Shown here piece after piece: positions 10,258 through 21,000 of a stretch of 64,000 nucleotides of DNA. The translations under genes were made by a program, and so were the position numbers. Origin of the DNA: Oscillospiraceae bacterium. GTDB taxonomy: Bacteria; Bacillota; Clostridia; Oscillospirales; Acutalibacteraceae. Position 1 is the first letter of the stretch, and every line of letters begins with the position of its first letter. The stretch spans positions 1 through 64,000 of the forward strand of contig JAQXVY010000033.1 of assembly GCA_029225165.1 (NCBI GenBank), given 5' to 3'. The notes beneath the pieces are model-generated. The model worked only from the letters and a program-made list of their open reading frames with translations. It ran no database searches and was not told the origin of the DNA.

Positions 10258-10758
10258 TTACTCCTTGTTTTCAATTTTATATACAAAAGAGAGATTTCTT
10301 GTTTCCTCTCCGATTTCCACGGTAAAATCAAGTGAATTAAAACTGTGGTCGTTTATCAGGCTCTTTCTGTTTTCGTAAACAATATCCCAGTAGTAAACAT
10401 CGTTGTTTATCACAGTTTTGTTTTTGTCAAAGCACATATAGTCATAGCCGTACTTAAACTTAATTTTCTCCCCAAAATAGCAGTACTTTCCATTTTCCTT
10501 TATCATTTCGCATACGCTGATGGTTTTTCCGTTAAAATAAAGGTAAAGGCAGGTATCGTCGGTTTCGGCTTTGCCTATTGATTGCTCCAGCATAATTTCG
10601 TCATAGTATTTTCTAAGGCTTTCCTCAGGGGAGTTTTGAAATGTGTTTGAGTAAACATTGGTGCCGACCTTGAGAGTTCCGGGAGTTATAAACATCATCA
10701 CAACACCCACAGCAATTATCAGCACCGTTATAATGACTATTCGCAAAGTTCTTTTCAT
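10258..10758 (-). CDS. Predicted membrane-anchored/secreted protein of unknown function
   Basis: N-terminal TM (MKRTLRIVIITVLIIAVGVVMMFI) then soluble domain; packed between genes of the same operon. Confidence 0.6.
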   Translation of the reverse strand: MKRTLRIVIITVLIIAVGVVMMFITPGTLKVGTNVYSNTFQNSPEESLRKYYDEIMLEQSIGKAETDDTCLYLYFNGKTISVCEMIKENGKYCYFGEKIKFKYGYDYMCFDKNKTVINNDVYYWDIVYENRKSLINDHSFNSLDFTVEIGEETRNLSFVYKIENKE

Positions 10759-10774
10759 AGCTTTACCTACTTTT

Positions 10775-11626
10775 TTATATTACCGCTTTTGCGTGTCTTG
10801 CGGCATGACAACAGATATTCACAGCCACAGGCATTCCTGCAATATGTGTTGGGTAAGTTTCTATGTTGACGCCAATGGCGGTTGTTGTTCCCCCAAGTCC
10901 GGCAGGACCAAATCCCATTTTGTTGATTTCATAGAGAAGCTCGTCCTCAAGGGAAGAGTAACGGCTGTCGGGGTTATGGGTGTCGATACTGCGGAAGGTT
11001 GCCTTTTTTGCAAGGGTTGCAGCCTTTTCAAAGGTTCCGCCAATTCCAACGCCAACTACCATGGGAGGGCATGGGTTTGGACCGGCTTCCCTTACCGTAT
11101 CAAGGATAAACTTCTTAACACCCTCAATGCCCTTGCTTGGTGTGAGCATTGCAATTTTGGACATATTCTCACTGCCAAAGCCCTTGCCACCGGCTAAAAT
11201 CTCAATTTTGTCACCGGGGACAATTTCTGTATGTATTATGCAGGGTGTGTTATCCTTTGTGTTAATTCGGTCAAACACAGGGTCGTCCACAACGCTTTTG
11301 CGAAGATAACCGTCCCTGTATGCCTTCCTTACACCATCTGTTACAGCCTCGTTAAAGGAGCCGTCCTCAACAACAACCTTGTCGCCGTACTTTACAAAGA
11401 GTATAGCCATACCTGTATCCTGACACAAAGGGATTCTCTCCTTTGCGGCTATATCGTCATTTTCAATTATCTGTGCAAGAATGTTTCTGCCTGTTTCGCT
11501 TTCTTCGCTTTCCTTAGCCTTTTGCAAGGCGCAGTAAATATCCTTGCCTATGTAGTAGTTGCAGTCCATAAAAAGACGGCAAACTGTTTCTGTAATTTCA
11601 CTTACTTTAATTTTTCTTATATCCAT
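10775..11626 (-). CDS. Class I fumarate hydratase, alpha subunit
   Basis: ERIPLCQDTGMAILFVKYGD, GSENMSK, GPNPCPPMVVGVGIGGTFEKAATLAKKA; start likely MDIRKIKVSE. Confidence 0.92.
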   Translation of the reverse strand: MDIRKIKVSEITETVCRLFMDCNYYIGKDIYCALQKAKESEESETGRNILAQIIENDDIAAKERIPLCQDTGMAILFVKYGDKVVVEDGSFNEAVTDGVRKAYRDGYLRKSVVDDPVFDRINTKDNTPCIIHTEIVPGDKIEILAGGKGFGSENMSKIAMLTPSKGIEGVKKFILDTVREAGPNPCPPMVVGVGIGGTFEKAATLAKKATFRSIDTHNPDSRYSSLEDELLYEINKMGFGPAGLGGTTTAIGVNIETYPTHIAGMPVAVNICCHAARHAKAVI

Positions 11627-11814
11627 AAAATCACCCACACCCCCTATTATAGCTTTATTTATTAAACATTTCAATATTTCCTTTAAAAGGTTTTTATTTT
11701 GTGGTAAAATATTTTTAGAATGTTCATATATAAAGATTTTATATTTCAAAATATTAAGCTTTTCAACATATAATTTTCACATTGTGAATTTATTATTACC
11801 TTGGAGGGATAACT

Positions 11815-12495
11815 ATGAGCAAAATTTTAGTTGTTGACGACGAATTCAGAATAAGAGAAATTATTAAGAAATACGCAGTTTTTGAGGGACATCAGGTTAC
11901 TGAGGCTGTTGACGGAATGTCAGCCATTGAGATATGCAACAGCGAAAGCTTTGACATCATCATTATGGATGTTATGATGCCTGAGCTTGACGGCTTTTCT
12001 GCCTGTCGAGAAATCCGCAAAAGCTGTAACACACCAATCATTATGCTTTCAGCAAGAGGTGAAGAGTACGACAAAATCCACGGCTTTGAGCTGGGCATTG
12101 ACGACTATGTGGTAAAGCCCTTTTCACCAAAGGAGCTTATGATGAGGGTAAACGCTGTGCTGAAACGCAGTAAAAACACAAGTGTTGAAAGCAAGGATGT
12201 TTTCAAATTTAAAGGACTTGTTGTAGATTTTACCGCAAGAATTGTTACAGTTGACGGAAAAAGAGTGGAGATGACTCCAAAGGAGTATGAGCTTTTCTTC
12301 TATATGGTTAGGAACAAGGGTATTGCCCTTACAAGGGAAAAGCTAATCAGCGAGGTGTGGGGATATGACTTCTTTGGTGACGACAGAACCCTTGACACCC
12401 ACATTAAGCTGTTGAGAAAAAGTCTTGGAGAATACAGCAGATGTATTGTTACACTAAGGGGGGTTGGCTACCGATTTGAAACACTTGAGAGCTAA
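11815..12495 (+). CDS. OmpR/PhoB-type response regulator
   Basis: Receiver domain (MSKILVVDDEFRIREII) and winged helix (DRTLDTHIKLLRKSLG...GVGYRFE). Confidence 0.93.
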   Translation: MSKILVVDDEFRIREIIKKYAVFEGHQVTEAVDGMSAIEICNSESFDIIIMDVMMPELDGFSACREIRKSCNTPIIMLSARGEEYDKIHGFELGIDDYVVKPFSPKELMMRVNAVLKRSKNTSVESKDVFKFKGLVVDFTARIVTVDGKRVEMTPKEYELFFYMVRNKGIALTREKLISEVWGYDFFGDDRTLDTHIKLLRKSLGEYSRCIVTLRGVGYRFETLES

Positions 12496-14104
12496 ACTGA
12501 AGCTTTTGCCCTTGCACTACAAGCTGTTGATGTGGTTTGTGCTGTTTTCTCTTATTATGATGGTGTTTTTGTGGGCATTTCAAACGGTTTTTTTCAGTAC
12601 CTTTTACAAGGAGGTAAGGGTAAATCAGGTAAAGGAATGTGCTTACTCAATTGAGGACAATATAACCTCAGAGAATATCACAACCCTTGTGGAAAATTTG
12701 GCGGAGCAAAATGATGTTACCATTTATGTCTATGAAACAGGCTCATCACTGATAAAACCCCTGTACTCCACAGACAAAAGCTATATGAGGATTTTATTTA
12801 AGCAGGAGGAAAGCAGTACTGCAAAAAATAATGCAAGTGAAAATTCACAGGACAGCAGTACATCTAAGGGTGACAGCGACAGCGATACGGAAAACCAAAC
12901 TGATAACGACAACAAAAGTATAGTTATGTTCAACAGCGACAAGCTGATTAAGGGCAGCAGTCCCTACACTTACTACGAACAGGCAAAAAAGGAAAAGGGA
13001 AGTTATCTGCTGTTTACAGAGGAAACACAGGCAAAGGAAAAGCAGTCACTTATTAATTCCTTTAGGGGAGAAACTCCGCCTATGGACAAGCTGAACACAC
13101 AGGGAATGGTTTACACAAGGCTTATGGAGGATAGCGGCAATAATCAGTATATGGTTATAATCACCTCACAGATAACTCCTGTTGACAGCGTTGTAAGTAC
13201 CCTTAGGTACCAGCTTGTAACAATTACATTTGTACTTATTTCCCTTGGCATTTGTATTGCAATTTTTGCGTCCCATAAAATCAGCAAGCCAATAACAGAC
13301 ACCACAAAGTCGGCAAAAAGACTTGCAAACAAGGACTATGAGGTTGAGTTTAACAGTACAGGCTATATGGAGGTAAATGAGCTTAACAACACCCTGAACT
13401 ATGCCGCAAAGGAGCTGAAAAAGGTTGAGTCACTCCAGCACGAGCTGATTGCAAACATCAGCCACGACCTTAGAACTCCCCTGACAATGATAACAGGCTA
13501 CGGCGAGGTTATGAGGGATTTACCCGGAGAAAACACACCGGAGAATATACAAATCATCATTGACGAGGCAAACCGCCTTAATATGCTTGTAACAGACCTT
13601 CTTGATATTTCAAAAATTCAGTCCGGAGCTACAACCCTTAACTGCGAGGCTTTCTCAATCACAATGCTGATTAAGGATATGTTCCAGCGTTACAACAAGC
13701 TAAAGGAACAGGAGGGCTATTCCTTAACCTTTGAATATGACGAAGAAATATTTGTAAACGCAGACCAAAGCAAAATAGGTCAGGTTGTTTACAATTTGGT
13801 CAACAACGCCATCAACTACTCACGAGAGGACAAGAGGATTGTTGTCCGTCAAATAAGAAAGGACGACAAGGTTTTGATTGAGGTTGAGGATCACGGAGAG
13901 GGAATTGACCAGGAGCACCTTGAAAATATCTGGGAAAGATATTACAAGGTGGATAAGGAGCACAAAAGCTCCGTTATCGGCACAGGACTTGGACTTTCCA
14001 TTGTAAAAAATATCCTTGACCTGCATAGTGCCAAGTATGGTGTAAAAAGTGTAGTAGGCGAGGGCAGTATCTTCTGGTTTGAACTGAAAATTTCAGAGGA
14101 ATAA
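12464..14104 (+). CDS. Membrane sensor histidine kinase
   Basis: Two TMs, HAMP-like region, ISHDLRTPLTMITGYGE H-box, N/G boxes; overlaps the response regulator. Confidence 0.93.
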   Translation: MATDLKHLRAKLKLLPLHYKLLMWFVLFSLIMMVFLWAFQTVFFSTFYKEVRVNQVKECAYSIEDNITSENITTLVENLAEQNDVTIYVYETGSSLIKPLYSTDKSYMRILFKQEESSTAKNNASENSQDSSTSKGDSDSDTENQTDNDNKSIVMFNSDKLIKGSSPYTYYEQAKKEKGSYLLFTEETQAKEKQSLINSFRGETPPMDKLNTQGMVYTRLMEDSGNNQYMVIITSQITPVDSVVSTLRYQLVTITFVLISLGICIAIFASHKISKPITDTTKSAKRLANKDYEVEFNSTGYMEVNELNNTLNYAAKELKKVESLQHELIANISHDLRTPLTMITGYGEVMRDLPGENTPENIQIIIDEANRLNMLVTDLLDISKIQSGATTLNCEAFSITMLIKDMFQRYNKLKEQEGYSLTFEYDEEIFVNADQSKIGQVVYNLVNNAINYSREDKRIVVRQIRKDDKVLIEVEDHGEGIDQEHLENIWERYYKVDKEHKSSVIGTGLGLSIVKNILDLHSAKYGVKSVVGEGSIFWFELKISEE

Positions 14105-14136
14105 CCAATATCGTCAACTTAAGAAAAATAAAGCGA

Positions 14137-14200
14137 TGTCATGCCGAGCTTGTCGAGGAATCCCTTTCCTCTACCACTTATTTTGTCAGGAAAATCATTA
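14137..14200 (+). repeat. Dyad repeat A, 5' half only (copy 2)
   Basis: tgtcatgccgagcttgtcgaggaatccc...ttgtcaggaaaatcat. Confidence 0.85.
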
Positions 14201-14276
14201 TTTCAGAGGAATAGAAAAGTCTAATTTGTTGACAATAACATATTATGGTGCTATAATTTTTTTAAAGTCAAATAGA

Positions 14277-14363
14277 ACAAGGGGAGCTGCAAAAGTGGCT
14301 GAGAAAAAGGTGTGTGCCTTTGACCCATAACCTGATTTGGATAATGCCAACGTAGGGATGCCT
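14277..14363 (+). promoter_or_regulatory. TPP (THI-element) riboswitch
   Basis: aaggggagctgcaaaagtggCTGAGAaa...tttgACCCATAACCTGATTTGGATAATGCCAACGTAGGGAtg upstream of thiS. Confidence 0.95.
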
Positions 14364-14383
14364 GATAATAAGCATATTTAAAC

Positions 14384-14417
14384 GGGGAGTTACCAAACAG
14401 GTAGCTCCCTTTATTTT
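14384..14417 (+). terminator. Riboswitch expression-platform terminator
   Basis: GGGGAGTTAC-caaacag-GTAGCTCCC followed by TTTATTTTT, between aptamer and thiS. Confidence 0.8.
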
Positions 14418-14434
14418 TCAAGGAGGTAAAACGA

Positions 14435-14629
14435 ATGGTTACAATCAACGGTGAAAGTGTTGATGTTGCAGGTAAGACAATAGGAGAATACCTTGACACA
14501 ACAAATTACGATAAAAGAAGAATTGCAGTTGAAAAAAACGGCGAGATTGTGACAAAGGCTTTGTATGACGAAACCTTGATAAATGACGGCGACACCATTG
14601 AGGTTGTAAGCTTTGTGGGGGGCGGTTGA
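14435..14629 (+). CDS. thiS: Sulfur carrier protein ThiS
   Basis: 64-aa ubiquitin-like protein ending ...IEVVSFVGGG. Confidence 0.93.
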   Translation: MVTINGESVDVAGKTIGEYLDTTNYDKRRIAVEKNGEIVTKALYDETLINDGDTIEVVSFVGGG

Positions 14630-14630
14630 T

Positions 14631-15266
14631 ATGATTCCCACAAAAGAAGAAATGATAAATGCCCTGAAAATCCGTCAGGGTGAAAGGTTACAGGAAAAGC
14701 TTTTGTCAAGTGCAGTTGCTGTGTGCGGTCTTGGCGGACTTGGCTCAAACATTTCAATTTCACTTGCTCGTGCCGGTATCGGCAAGTTTATTCTCATTGA
14801 TTTTGACAGGGTTGACATTACAAACCTGCACCGTCAGCAGTACAAAGCCTGTCAGGTGGGAAGATACAAGACAGATGCACTGCTTGAAAACCTAAAGGAA
14901 ATTGCACCCTATACAGAATTTGAAACACACACAGTTAAAATTGACGAAAGCAACGCTTTAGAGCTTTTGAAAGATGCCGACATAATTTGCGAGGCTTTTG
15001 ACAATGCACAGTGTAAGGCAATGCTGACAAATATTGTGTTGGAAAAAATGCCCCAAAAGTACCTTGTAGCCGCTTCGGGAATGGCAGGACTTGGAAGTCC
15101 CAACACCATTAAAACCCGTAAAATTACAGATAAATTCTACCTTTGCGGTGACGGTGTAAGTGATGTTAATGACGACATAGGTCTTGTATCCTCACGAGTT
15201 ATGCTGTGCGCATCACATCAGGCACATACGGTAATCAGGCTTTTGGCTGGTAAATTTGAGGTTTAG
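14631..15266 (+). CDS. thiF: Sulfur carrier protein ThiS adenylyltransferase ThiF
   Basis: CGLGGLGSNISISLARAGIGKFILIDFDRVDITNLHRQQY; E1-like fold; position in thi operon. Confidence 0.92.
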   Translation: MIPTKEEMINALKIRQGERLQEKLLSSAVAVCGLGGLGSNISISLARAGIGKFILIDFDRVDITNLHRQQYKACQVGRYKTDALLENLKEIAPYTEFETHTVKIDESNALELLKDADIICEAFDNAQCKAMLTNIVLEKMPQKYLVAASGMAGLGSPNTIKTRKITDKFYLCGDGVSDVNDDIGLVSSRVMLCASHQAHTVIRLLAGKFEV

Positions 15267-15297
15267 TTAGATATATTACAGAAAGAAGGAAATCATA

Positions 15298-16068
15298 ATG
15301 AATGACGACAAATTAATTATAGGCGGTCATCAGTTTAACTCCCGTTTTATCCTCGGCTCAGGGAAATATTCCCTAAAATTAATAGAGTCAGCCGTTAAGG
15401 ATGCAGGTGCAGAAATTATCACCCTTGCAGTTCGCCGAGCAAATACAAAAGAACAGGAAAATATTCTCGACTTCATTCCAAAGGGAGTTACTTTGCTACC
15501 AAACACAAGCGGAGCAAGGAATGCAGAGGAAGCTGTCCGTATAGCAAGACTTGCAAGGGAGCTTGGTTGCGGTGACTTTGTAAAGATTGAGATTATGCGT
15601 GACTCAAAGTACCTACTTCCCGACAATCAGGAAACTATCAAGGCAACGGAAATCCTTGCAAAAGAGGGCTTTGTGGTTATGCCCTATATGTACCCCGATT
15701 TAAATGTAGCAAGGGACCTTGTAAATGCAGGAGCATCAGCCGTTATGCCCCTTGCATCTCCAATCGGCTCAAACAAGGGACTTGCAACAAAGGACTTTAT
15801 CCAAATTTTAATTGACGAAATCGACTTGCCAATCATTGTTGATGCCGGAATCGGCAGACCCTCCCAAGCCTGTGAGGCTATGGAAATGGGTGCGTCGGCT
15901 ATTATGGCGAACACAGCACTTGCAACTGCCGGCAATCTTCCTGTGATGGCACAGGCTTTCCGCCTTGCTATTGAGGCAGGACGAAAGGCGTATCTTGCAG
16001 GACTTGGCAGAGTGCTGACAAGAGGTGCGTCAGCCTCCGACCCACTTACAGGCTTTCTCAGAAGTTAA
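15298..16068 (+). CDS. thiG: Thiazole synthase ThiG
   Basis: [56 protein letters not shown]. Confidence 0.96.
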   Translation: MNDDKLIIGGHQFNSRFILGSGKYSLKLIESAVKDAGAEIITLAVRRANTKEQENILDFIPKGVTLLPNTSGARNAEEAVRIARLARELGCGDFVKIEIMRDSKYLLPDNQETIKATEILAKEGFVVMPYMYPDLNVARDLVNAGASAVMPLASPIGSNKGLATKDFIQILIDEIDLPIIVDAGIGRPSQACEAMEMGASAIMANTALATAGNLPVMAQAFRLAIEAGRKAYLAGLGRVLTRGASASDPLTGFLRS

Positions 16069-16079
16069 GGGGTGAGGGT

Positions 16080-17333
16080 ATGGAAAATCAATTTTTTGTT
16101 GATTCAGAGTTTTTGTCAGAAAAAGCACTTGAAAAAAAGCACAAAATAGAAAGCGACCCCCAAAGCCGTACAAACCATATGGAGTATATGGAGGGTATGG
16201 AGGTAATAGAGTCTGATGTTTGCAAAAATGTTATGGAGCAGATGAACTCCTACGACTACACAAAATACACAGCAAGGGATGTTCGCAAAGCCTTAGACAG
16301 TGAAACCTGTTCTATTGAGGATTTCAAGGCGCTACTTTCACCGTCAGCCGAGCCTTTTTTGGAGGAAATGGCACAGAGGGCAAGGCTTGAAACAAGCAAG
16401 CACTTTGGCAACACCGTATATCTCTTCACACCTCTTTACATTGCAAATTACTGCGAAAACTACTGCGTTTACTGCGGTTTCAACTGCTACAACCACATAA
16501 AGCGAATGAAGCTTAGTATGGAGCAGATTGAAAAGGAAATGCAGGTTATAGCCGACAGCGGTATGGAGGAAATTTTAATCCTTACAGGAGAAAGCCGAGC
16601 ACAAAGTGATGTAAAATATATCGGCGAGGCTTGTAAAATCGCAAGAAAGTACTTCCGTATGATTGGTCTTGAAATATACCCTGTCAACACAGATGAATAC
16701 CGCTACCTGCACCGGTGCGGAGCAGACTATGTAACAGTTTTTCAGGAAACATATGATGCGGAAAAGTACGAAACACTCCACCTTATGGGGCACAAAAGGG
16801 TATGGCCTTATAGGTTTGACGCACAGGAAAGAGCCTTAATGGGCGGTATGAGAGGTGTTGCTTTCTCCGCACTTTTAGGACTGTCCGACTTCAGAAAGGA
16901 CGCCCTTGCAAGTGCCTTGCACGTTTATTATCTTCAAAGAAAGTACCCCTATGCGGAGATGTCCTTGTCCTGTCCACGACTTCGCCCCATTATAAATAAC
17001 GACAAAATCAACCCTCTTGATGTACACGAAAAACAGCTTTGTCAGGTAATTTGTGCCTACCGAATCTTTTTGCCCTATGTGGGAATTACTGTTTCCTCAA
17101 GGGAAAGCGCAGAATTCAGGAACGGAATTGTAAAGATTGCCGCAACAAAGATTTCCGCCGGTGTTTCAACAGGAATCGGCGACCACGAAAGCAAATACAG
17201 CGGAAAGGAAACAGAAGAAGCACAGGGTGACGAGCAGTTTGAAATTGACGACAACCGCAGTCTTGACAAGATGTATCAGGATATTTCCGATGAAGGCTTA
17301 CAGCCTGTGCTGAACGACTATTTGTATGTGTGA
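16080..17333 (+). CDS. thiH: 2-iminoacetate synthase ThiH (radical SAM)
   Basis: NYCENYCVYCGF radical SAM cysteine motif, operon position. Confidence 0.95.
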   Translation: MENQFFVDSEFLSEKALEKKHKIESDPQSRTNHMEYMEGMEVIESDVCKNVMEQMNSYDYTKYTARDVRKALDSETCSIEDFKALLSPSAEPFLEEMAQRARLETSKHFGNTVYLFTPLYIANYCENYCVYCGFNCYNHIKRMKLSMEQIEKEMQVIADSGMEEILILTGESRAQSDVKYIGEACKIARKYFRMIGLEIYPVNTDEYRYLHRCGADYVTVFQETYDAEKYETLHLMGHKRVWPYRFDAQERALMGGMRGVAFSALLGLSDFRKDALASALHVYYLQRKYPYAEMSLSCPRLRPIINNDKINPLDVHEKQLCQVICAYRIFLPYVGITVSSRESAEFRNGIVKIAATKISAGVSTGIGDHESKYSGKETEEAQGDEQFEIDDNRSLDKMYQDISDEGLQPVLNDYLYV

Positions 17334-17916
17334 TATTTTATGTATAACAAACCGTTCCCTTTGCAAGGAGGACTTTTTAAGGCGGATTGAAAAAATAGCC
17401 TCAGCAAATCCCAAGGGCATTGTTTTGCGTGAAAAGGATTTGACGGAAAAAGAGTACAAATACTTGGCTACAAAGGTTATAGAAATTTGCAACAGATACA
17501 ATACACCTTGTCTTCTCCACAATTTTACTAAGGTTGCCCTTGAGTTAAAGCATCCCTATGTTCACCTACCCCTTAATATTCTTGAAAATATTACGGCAGA
17601 GGATAGAAAAAAATTCAAGGTGTTAGGTGCGTCCTGTCATTCCGTTGATGATGCAGTAAGGGCGGAAAAACTTGGTTGCACCTACATCACAGCAGGGCAT
17701 ATATTTGACACAGACTGCAAAAAAGGACTGCCGGGGAGAGGACTTGATTTTCTCAAAAATGTATGCGAAAGCGTAAAAATTCCTGTATATGCCATTGGGG
17801 GCATAAGCAGTGAAAACATTAAAGCGGTAAAAAGTGCCGGCGCAAAGGGTGCTTGCGTTATGAGTAGTGTTATGATGTGCGAAGATGTAGAGGAATATTT
17901 GGGGGAATTCAGATGA
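17326..17916 (+). CDS. TenI-like thiazole tautomerase / ThiE paralog
   Basis: ThiE/TenI TIM-barrel (GIVLREKDLTEKEY, YAIGGISSENI) next to a canonical ThiE. Confidence 0.8.
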   Translation: MCDILCITNRSLCKEDFLRRIEKIASANPKGIVLREKDLTEKEYKYLATKVIEICNRYNTPCLLHNFTKVALELKHPYVHLPLNILENITAEDRKKFKVLGASCHSVDDAVRAEKLGCTYITAGHIFDTDCKKGLPGRGLDFLKNVCESVKIPVYAIGGISSENIKAVKSAGAKGACVMSSVMMCEDVEEYLGEFR

Positions 17917-18551
17917 TTTTTAACAAGGAAATGTTGCTTTTATACGCAGTGACCGACTCCGCTTGGGTTGGCAAAAAAACCCTTTATCAGCAGATTGAGG
18001 ATGCACTAAAGGGCGGTGTGACAATAGTTCAGCTCCGAGAAAAAAACCTTGATGAAGATGCTTTTGTAAAAGAGGCAGTAGAGGTTAGGGAACTTTGCCA
18101 CCGCTACAATGTTCCCCTGATTATCAACGACAATGTGACTGTTGCACTAAAAAGCGGAGCAGACGGAGTACACGTAGGTTTGGAGGACGCACCTGTTTCT
18201 AAAATACGAAAAATCGTACCAAAGGATTTTATAATCGGTGCAACCTGTAAAACAGTAGAACAGGCAAAAACGGCGGAAAAATCAGGAGCAGATTATATGG
18301 GTGTGGGAGCAGTTTTCCCATCCTCAACAAAGGAAAACGCATTGAGAATAACCAAAGAACAGCTAAAGGAAATTTGCTCGTCTGTATCAATCCCCGCAGT
18401 TGCAATAGGGGGAATAACAGCAGAAAATGTAGAAGAAATAAAGGGTGGAGGAATGTGCGGTATAGCAGTAGTATCCGCAATCTTCTCCGCTCATAACATA
18501 CAGAAAGCCACACAGGAATTAAAAGAAAAAGCAAGAGAAGTGACAGCCTAA
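17913..18551 (+). CDS. thiE: Thiamine-phosphate synthase ThiE
   Basis: LLYAVTDSAWVGKKTLYQQIEDALKGGVTIVQLREK, VGLEDAPV, AIGGITAENV; likely start ATG 17913. Confidence 0.93.
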   Translation: MIFNKEMLLLYAVTDSAWVGKKTLYQQIEDALKGGVTIVQLREKNLDEDAFVKEAVEVRELCHRYNVPLIINDNVTVALKSGADGVHVGLEDAPVSKIRKIVPKDFIIGATCKTVEQAKTAEKSGADYMGVGAVFPSSTKENALRITKEQLKEICSSVSIPAVAIGGITAENVEEIKGGGMCGIAVVSAIFSAHNIQKATQELKEKAREVTA

Positions 18552-18565
18552 CAAGGCACCGCCCC

Positions 18566-18720
18566 CTGTCATTCCGAGGAAACGAAGTGACCGAGGAATC
18601 TAAAAGGATAGCAGTAGTGCCTAAATCGACACTATCAGGTTATAGAAAAGTATGTTTTCCCAACAAAACGAGTGGTAGAGGCAGGGGATTGGTATGACAG
18701 TTTGGTGGCTCGAAATGACA
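18566..18720 (-). repeat. Dyad repeat A, copy 3 (inside thi cluster)
   Basis: ctgtcattccgaggaaacgaagtgaccgaggaatc...cgacactatcaggttatag... Confidence 0.9.
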
Positions 18721-18847
18721 TAGTGCCTACTTCTTCACTGTTCACTATTACTTCATAACTAAAAAAGCGGTAAATCGGGGGCACCACCTTTTATCGCTAT
18801 ACAAAATTAATGCTAAAATATTCTACAAAATAGAAAGGAAAATAAGT

Positions 18848-19645
18848 ATGAGAACAGCATTAACAATCGCAGGAAGCGACTCCTGCTCAGGCGCCGGTAT
18901 TCAAGCAGACATTAAAACAATGACTATGAACGGTGTTTATGCTATGAGTGCAATCACCTCATTAACTGCACAGAACACCACCGGCGTAAGGGCAATTTTG
19001 GACTCAACTCCAAAGTTCTTAAGGGAACAAATTGATGCTGTGTTTGAGGATATTTATCCCGATTCTGTGAAGATTGGTATGGTATCCTCGGCAGAATTAA
19101 TCAGCGTAATTGCCGAAAGGTTAATCTATTACAAGGCAAAAAATATTGTGGTTGACCCTGTTATGGTGGCAACAAGCGGTTCTGCACTTATTAAGACAGA
19201 TGCAGTGGCTACACTTGAAAAGGAGCTTTTGCCTGTTGCATCTCTTATCACACCAAATATTCCCGAGGCGGAGGTGCTTTCGGGAATGACCGTCAAAACT
19301 CGTGAGGATATGCAGAAGTCAGCAAAGCTTATTGGCGACACCTACGGCTGTGCAGTTCTTTTAAAGGGAGGACACAGCATAAACGACGCCACCGATTTTC
19401 TGTATGACGGGGGAAAGGAAAAGTGGTTTGAGGGTAAGAGAATTAACAACCCCAACACCCACGGCACAGGCTGTACACTTTCAAGTGCAATAGCCTCTAA
19501 CCTTGCAAAGGGCTTTAGCCTTGAGGACTCTGTTGCAAGGGCAAAGGAATATATCTGTGGCGCTTTAAGTGCAATGCTTGACCTTGGCAAGGGAAGCGGC
19601 CCTATGAACCACGCTTTTGACATCAACTCACAATTTGCAAAGTAA
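18848..19645 (+). CDS. thiD: HMP / HMP-phosphate kinase ThiD
   Basis: [39 protein letters not shown]. Confidence 0.95.
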   Translation: MRTALTIAGSDSCSGAGIQADIKTMTMNGVYAMSAITSLTAQNTTGVRAILDSTPKFLREQIDAVFEDIYPDSVKIGMVSSAELISVIAERLIYYKAKNIVVDPVMVATSGSALIKTDAVATLEKELLPVASLITPNIPEAEVLSGMTVKTREDMQKSAKLIGDTYGCAVLLKGGHSINDATDFLYDGGKEKWFEGKRINNPNTHGTGCTLSSAIASNLAKGFSLEDSVARAKEYICGALSAMLDLGKGSGPMNHAFDINSQFAK

Positions 19646-19677
19646 TTTATAAATATCTGTTTGAAAGGAATTTTAAA

Positions 19678-20982
19678 ATGAGAAACTACACAACACAAAT
19701 GGATGCCGCAAGACAGGGCATCATCACACCGGAAATGAAGGCAGTAGCCAAAAAGGAGTACCGCACAGAGGAAGAAATCAGGGAGCTTGTAGCCAAGGGA
19801 CAGGTTGCAATCTGTGCCAACAAAAAGCACACCTGCATCGACCCCAACGGAGTTGGCTCTATGCTAAGGACAAAAATCAATGTAAACCTTGGTGTTTCCC
19901 GTGACTGCAAGGACTACGACATTGAAATGAAAAAGGTAATGGCGGCTGTGGATATGGGCGCAGAGGCTATTATGGACTTGTCCTCCCACGGCAACACCCA
20001 GCCCTTCCGCCAAAAGCTGACAGCTGAGTGTCCTGCAATGATAGGTACAGTGCCTGTATATGACAGCGTTATTCACTACCAAAGGGATTTGGCAACCCTT
20101 ACCGCAAAGGACTTTATTGATGTTGTTCGCCTTCACGCAGAGGACGGTGTGGACTTTGTCACCCTGCACTGCGGTATTACACGCAAGACCATTGAGCAAA
20201 TCAAAAAGCACAAGAGGAAGATGAACATAGTTTCCCGTGGCGGTTCTCTTGTTTTTGCCTGGATGAGTATGACAGGTGAGGAAAATCCGTTCTACGAATA
20301 TTTTGACGAAATTCTTGACATCTGCCGTGAGTATGATGTAACAATCTCCTTAGGTGACGCCTGCCGTCCGGGTTGCCTTGCAGACGGAAGTGATGTTTGT
20401 CAGATTGAAGAGCTTGTTCGCCTTGGCGAGCTGACAAAAAGAGCTTGGGCAAAGGATGTACAGGTAATGGTTGAGGGTCCGGGTCATATGCCGATGGATC
20501 AAATTGAAGCAAATATGAAAATTCAGCAGACCATTTGTATGGGAGCACCTTTCTATGTGCTTGGACCTATTGTAACAGATATTGCACCGGGCTATGACCA
20601 CATAACCTCTGCAATCGGAGGTGCTATTGCGGCTATGTCGGGAGCTGCTTTCCTGTGTTATGTAACACCTGCGGAGCACCTTGCACTTCCAAATGTAGAA
20701 GATGTAAAGCAGGGTATAATCGCATCACGAATTGCCGCCCACGCTGCGGATATAGCAAAGAAAATTCCTCACGCAAGGGATATTGACGACGAAATGGCAG
20801 ACGCAAGGCGTACCTTCGACTGGGAAAAGCAGTGGGAATGTTCCATTGACCCTGAAACAGCAAAGTCAATCCGTGACAGCCGAGCACCCGAGCACGAGGA
20901 CACCTGTTCAATGTGCGGTAAGTTCTGCGCCGTAAGAAGTATGAACAAGGCTCTAAACGGAGAGTACATAGATATTTTGTAA
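19678..20982 (+). CDS. thiC: Phosphomethylpyrimidine synthase ThiC
   Basis: [38 protein letters not shown]-terminal [11 protein letters not shown]. Confidence 0.97.
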   Translation: MRNYTTQMDAARQGIITPEMKAVAKKEYRTEEEIRELVAKGQVAICANKKHTCIDPNGVGSMLRTKINVNLGVSRDCKDYDIEMKKVMAAVDMGAEAIMDLSSHGNTQPFRQKLTAECPAMIGTVPVYDSVIHYQRDLATLTAKDFIDVVRLHAEDGVDFVTLHCGITRKTIEQIKKHKRKMNIVSRGGSLVFAWMSMTGEENPFYEYFDEILDICREYDVTISLGDACRPGCLADGSDVCQIEELVRLGELTKRAWAKDVQVMVEGPGHMPMDQIEANMKIQQTICMGAPFYVLGPIVTDIAPGYDHITSAIGGAIAAMSGAAFLCYVTPAEHLALPNVEDVKQGIIASRIAAHAADIAKKIPHARDIDDEMADARRTFDWEKQWECSIDPETAKSIRDSRAPEHEDTCSMCGKFCAVRSMNKALNGEYIDIL

Positions 20983-21000
20983 TAAGAAAAATACATAAGA

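Noticed and set aside
18761-18846. Second TPP riboswitch upstream of thiD
   Set aside because: Only a weak AGCGGTAAA/TTTATCGCT hairpin; no CTGAGA or GGATAATGCCA-type core.
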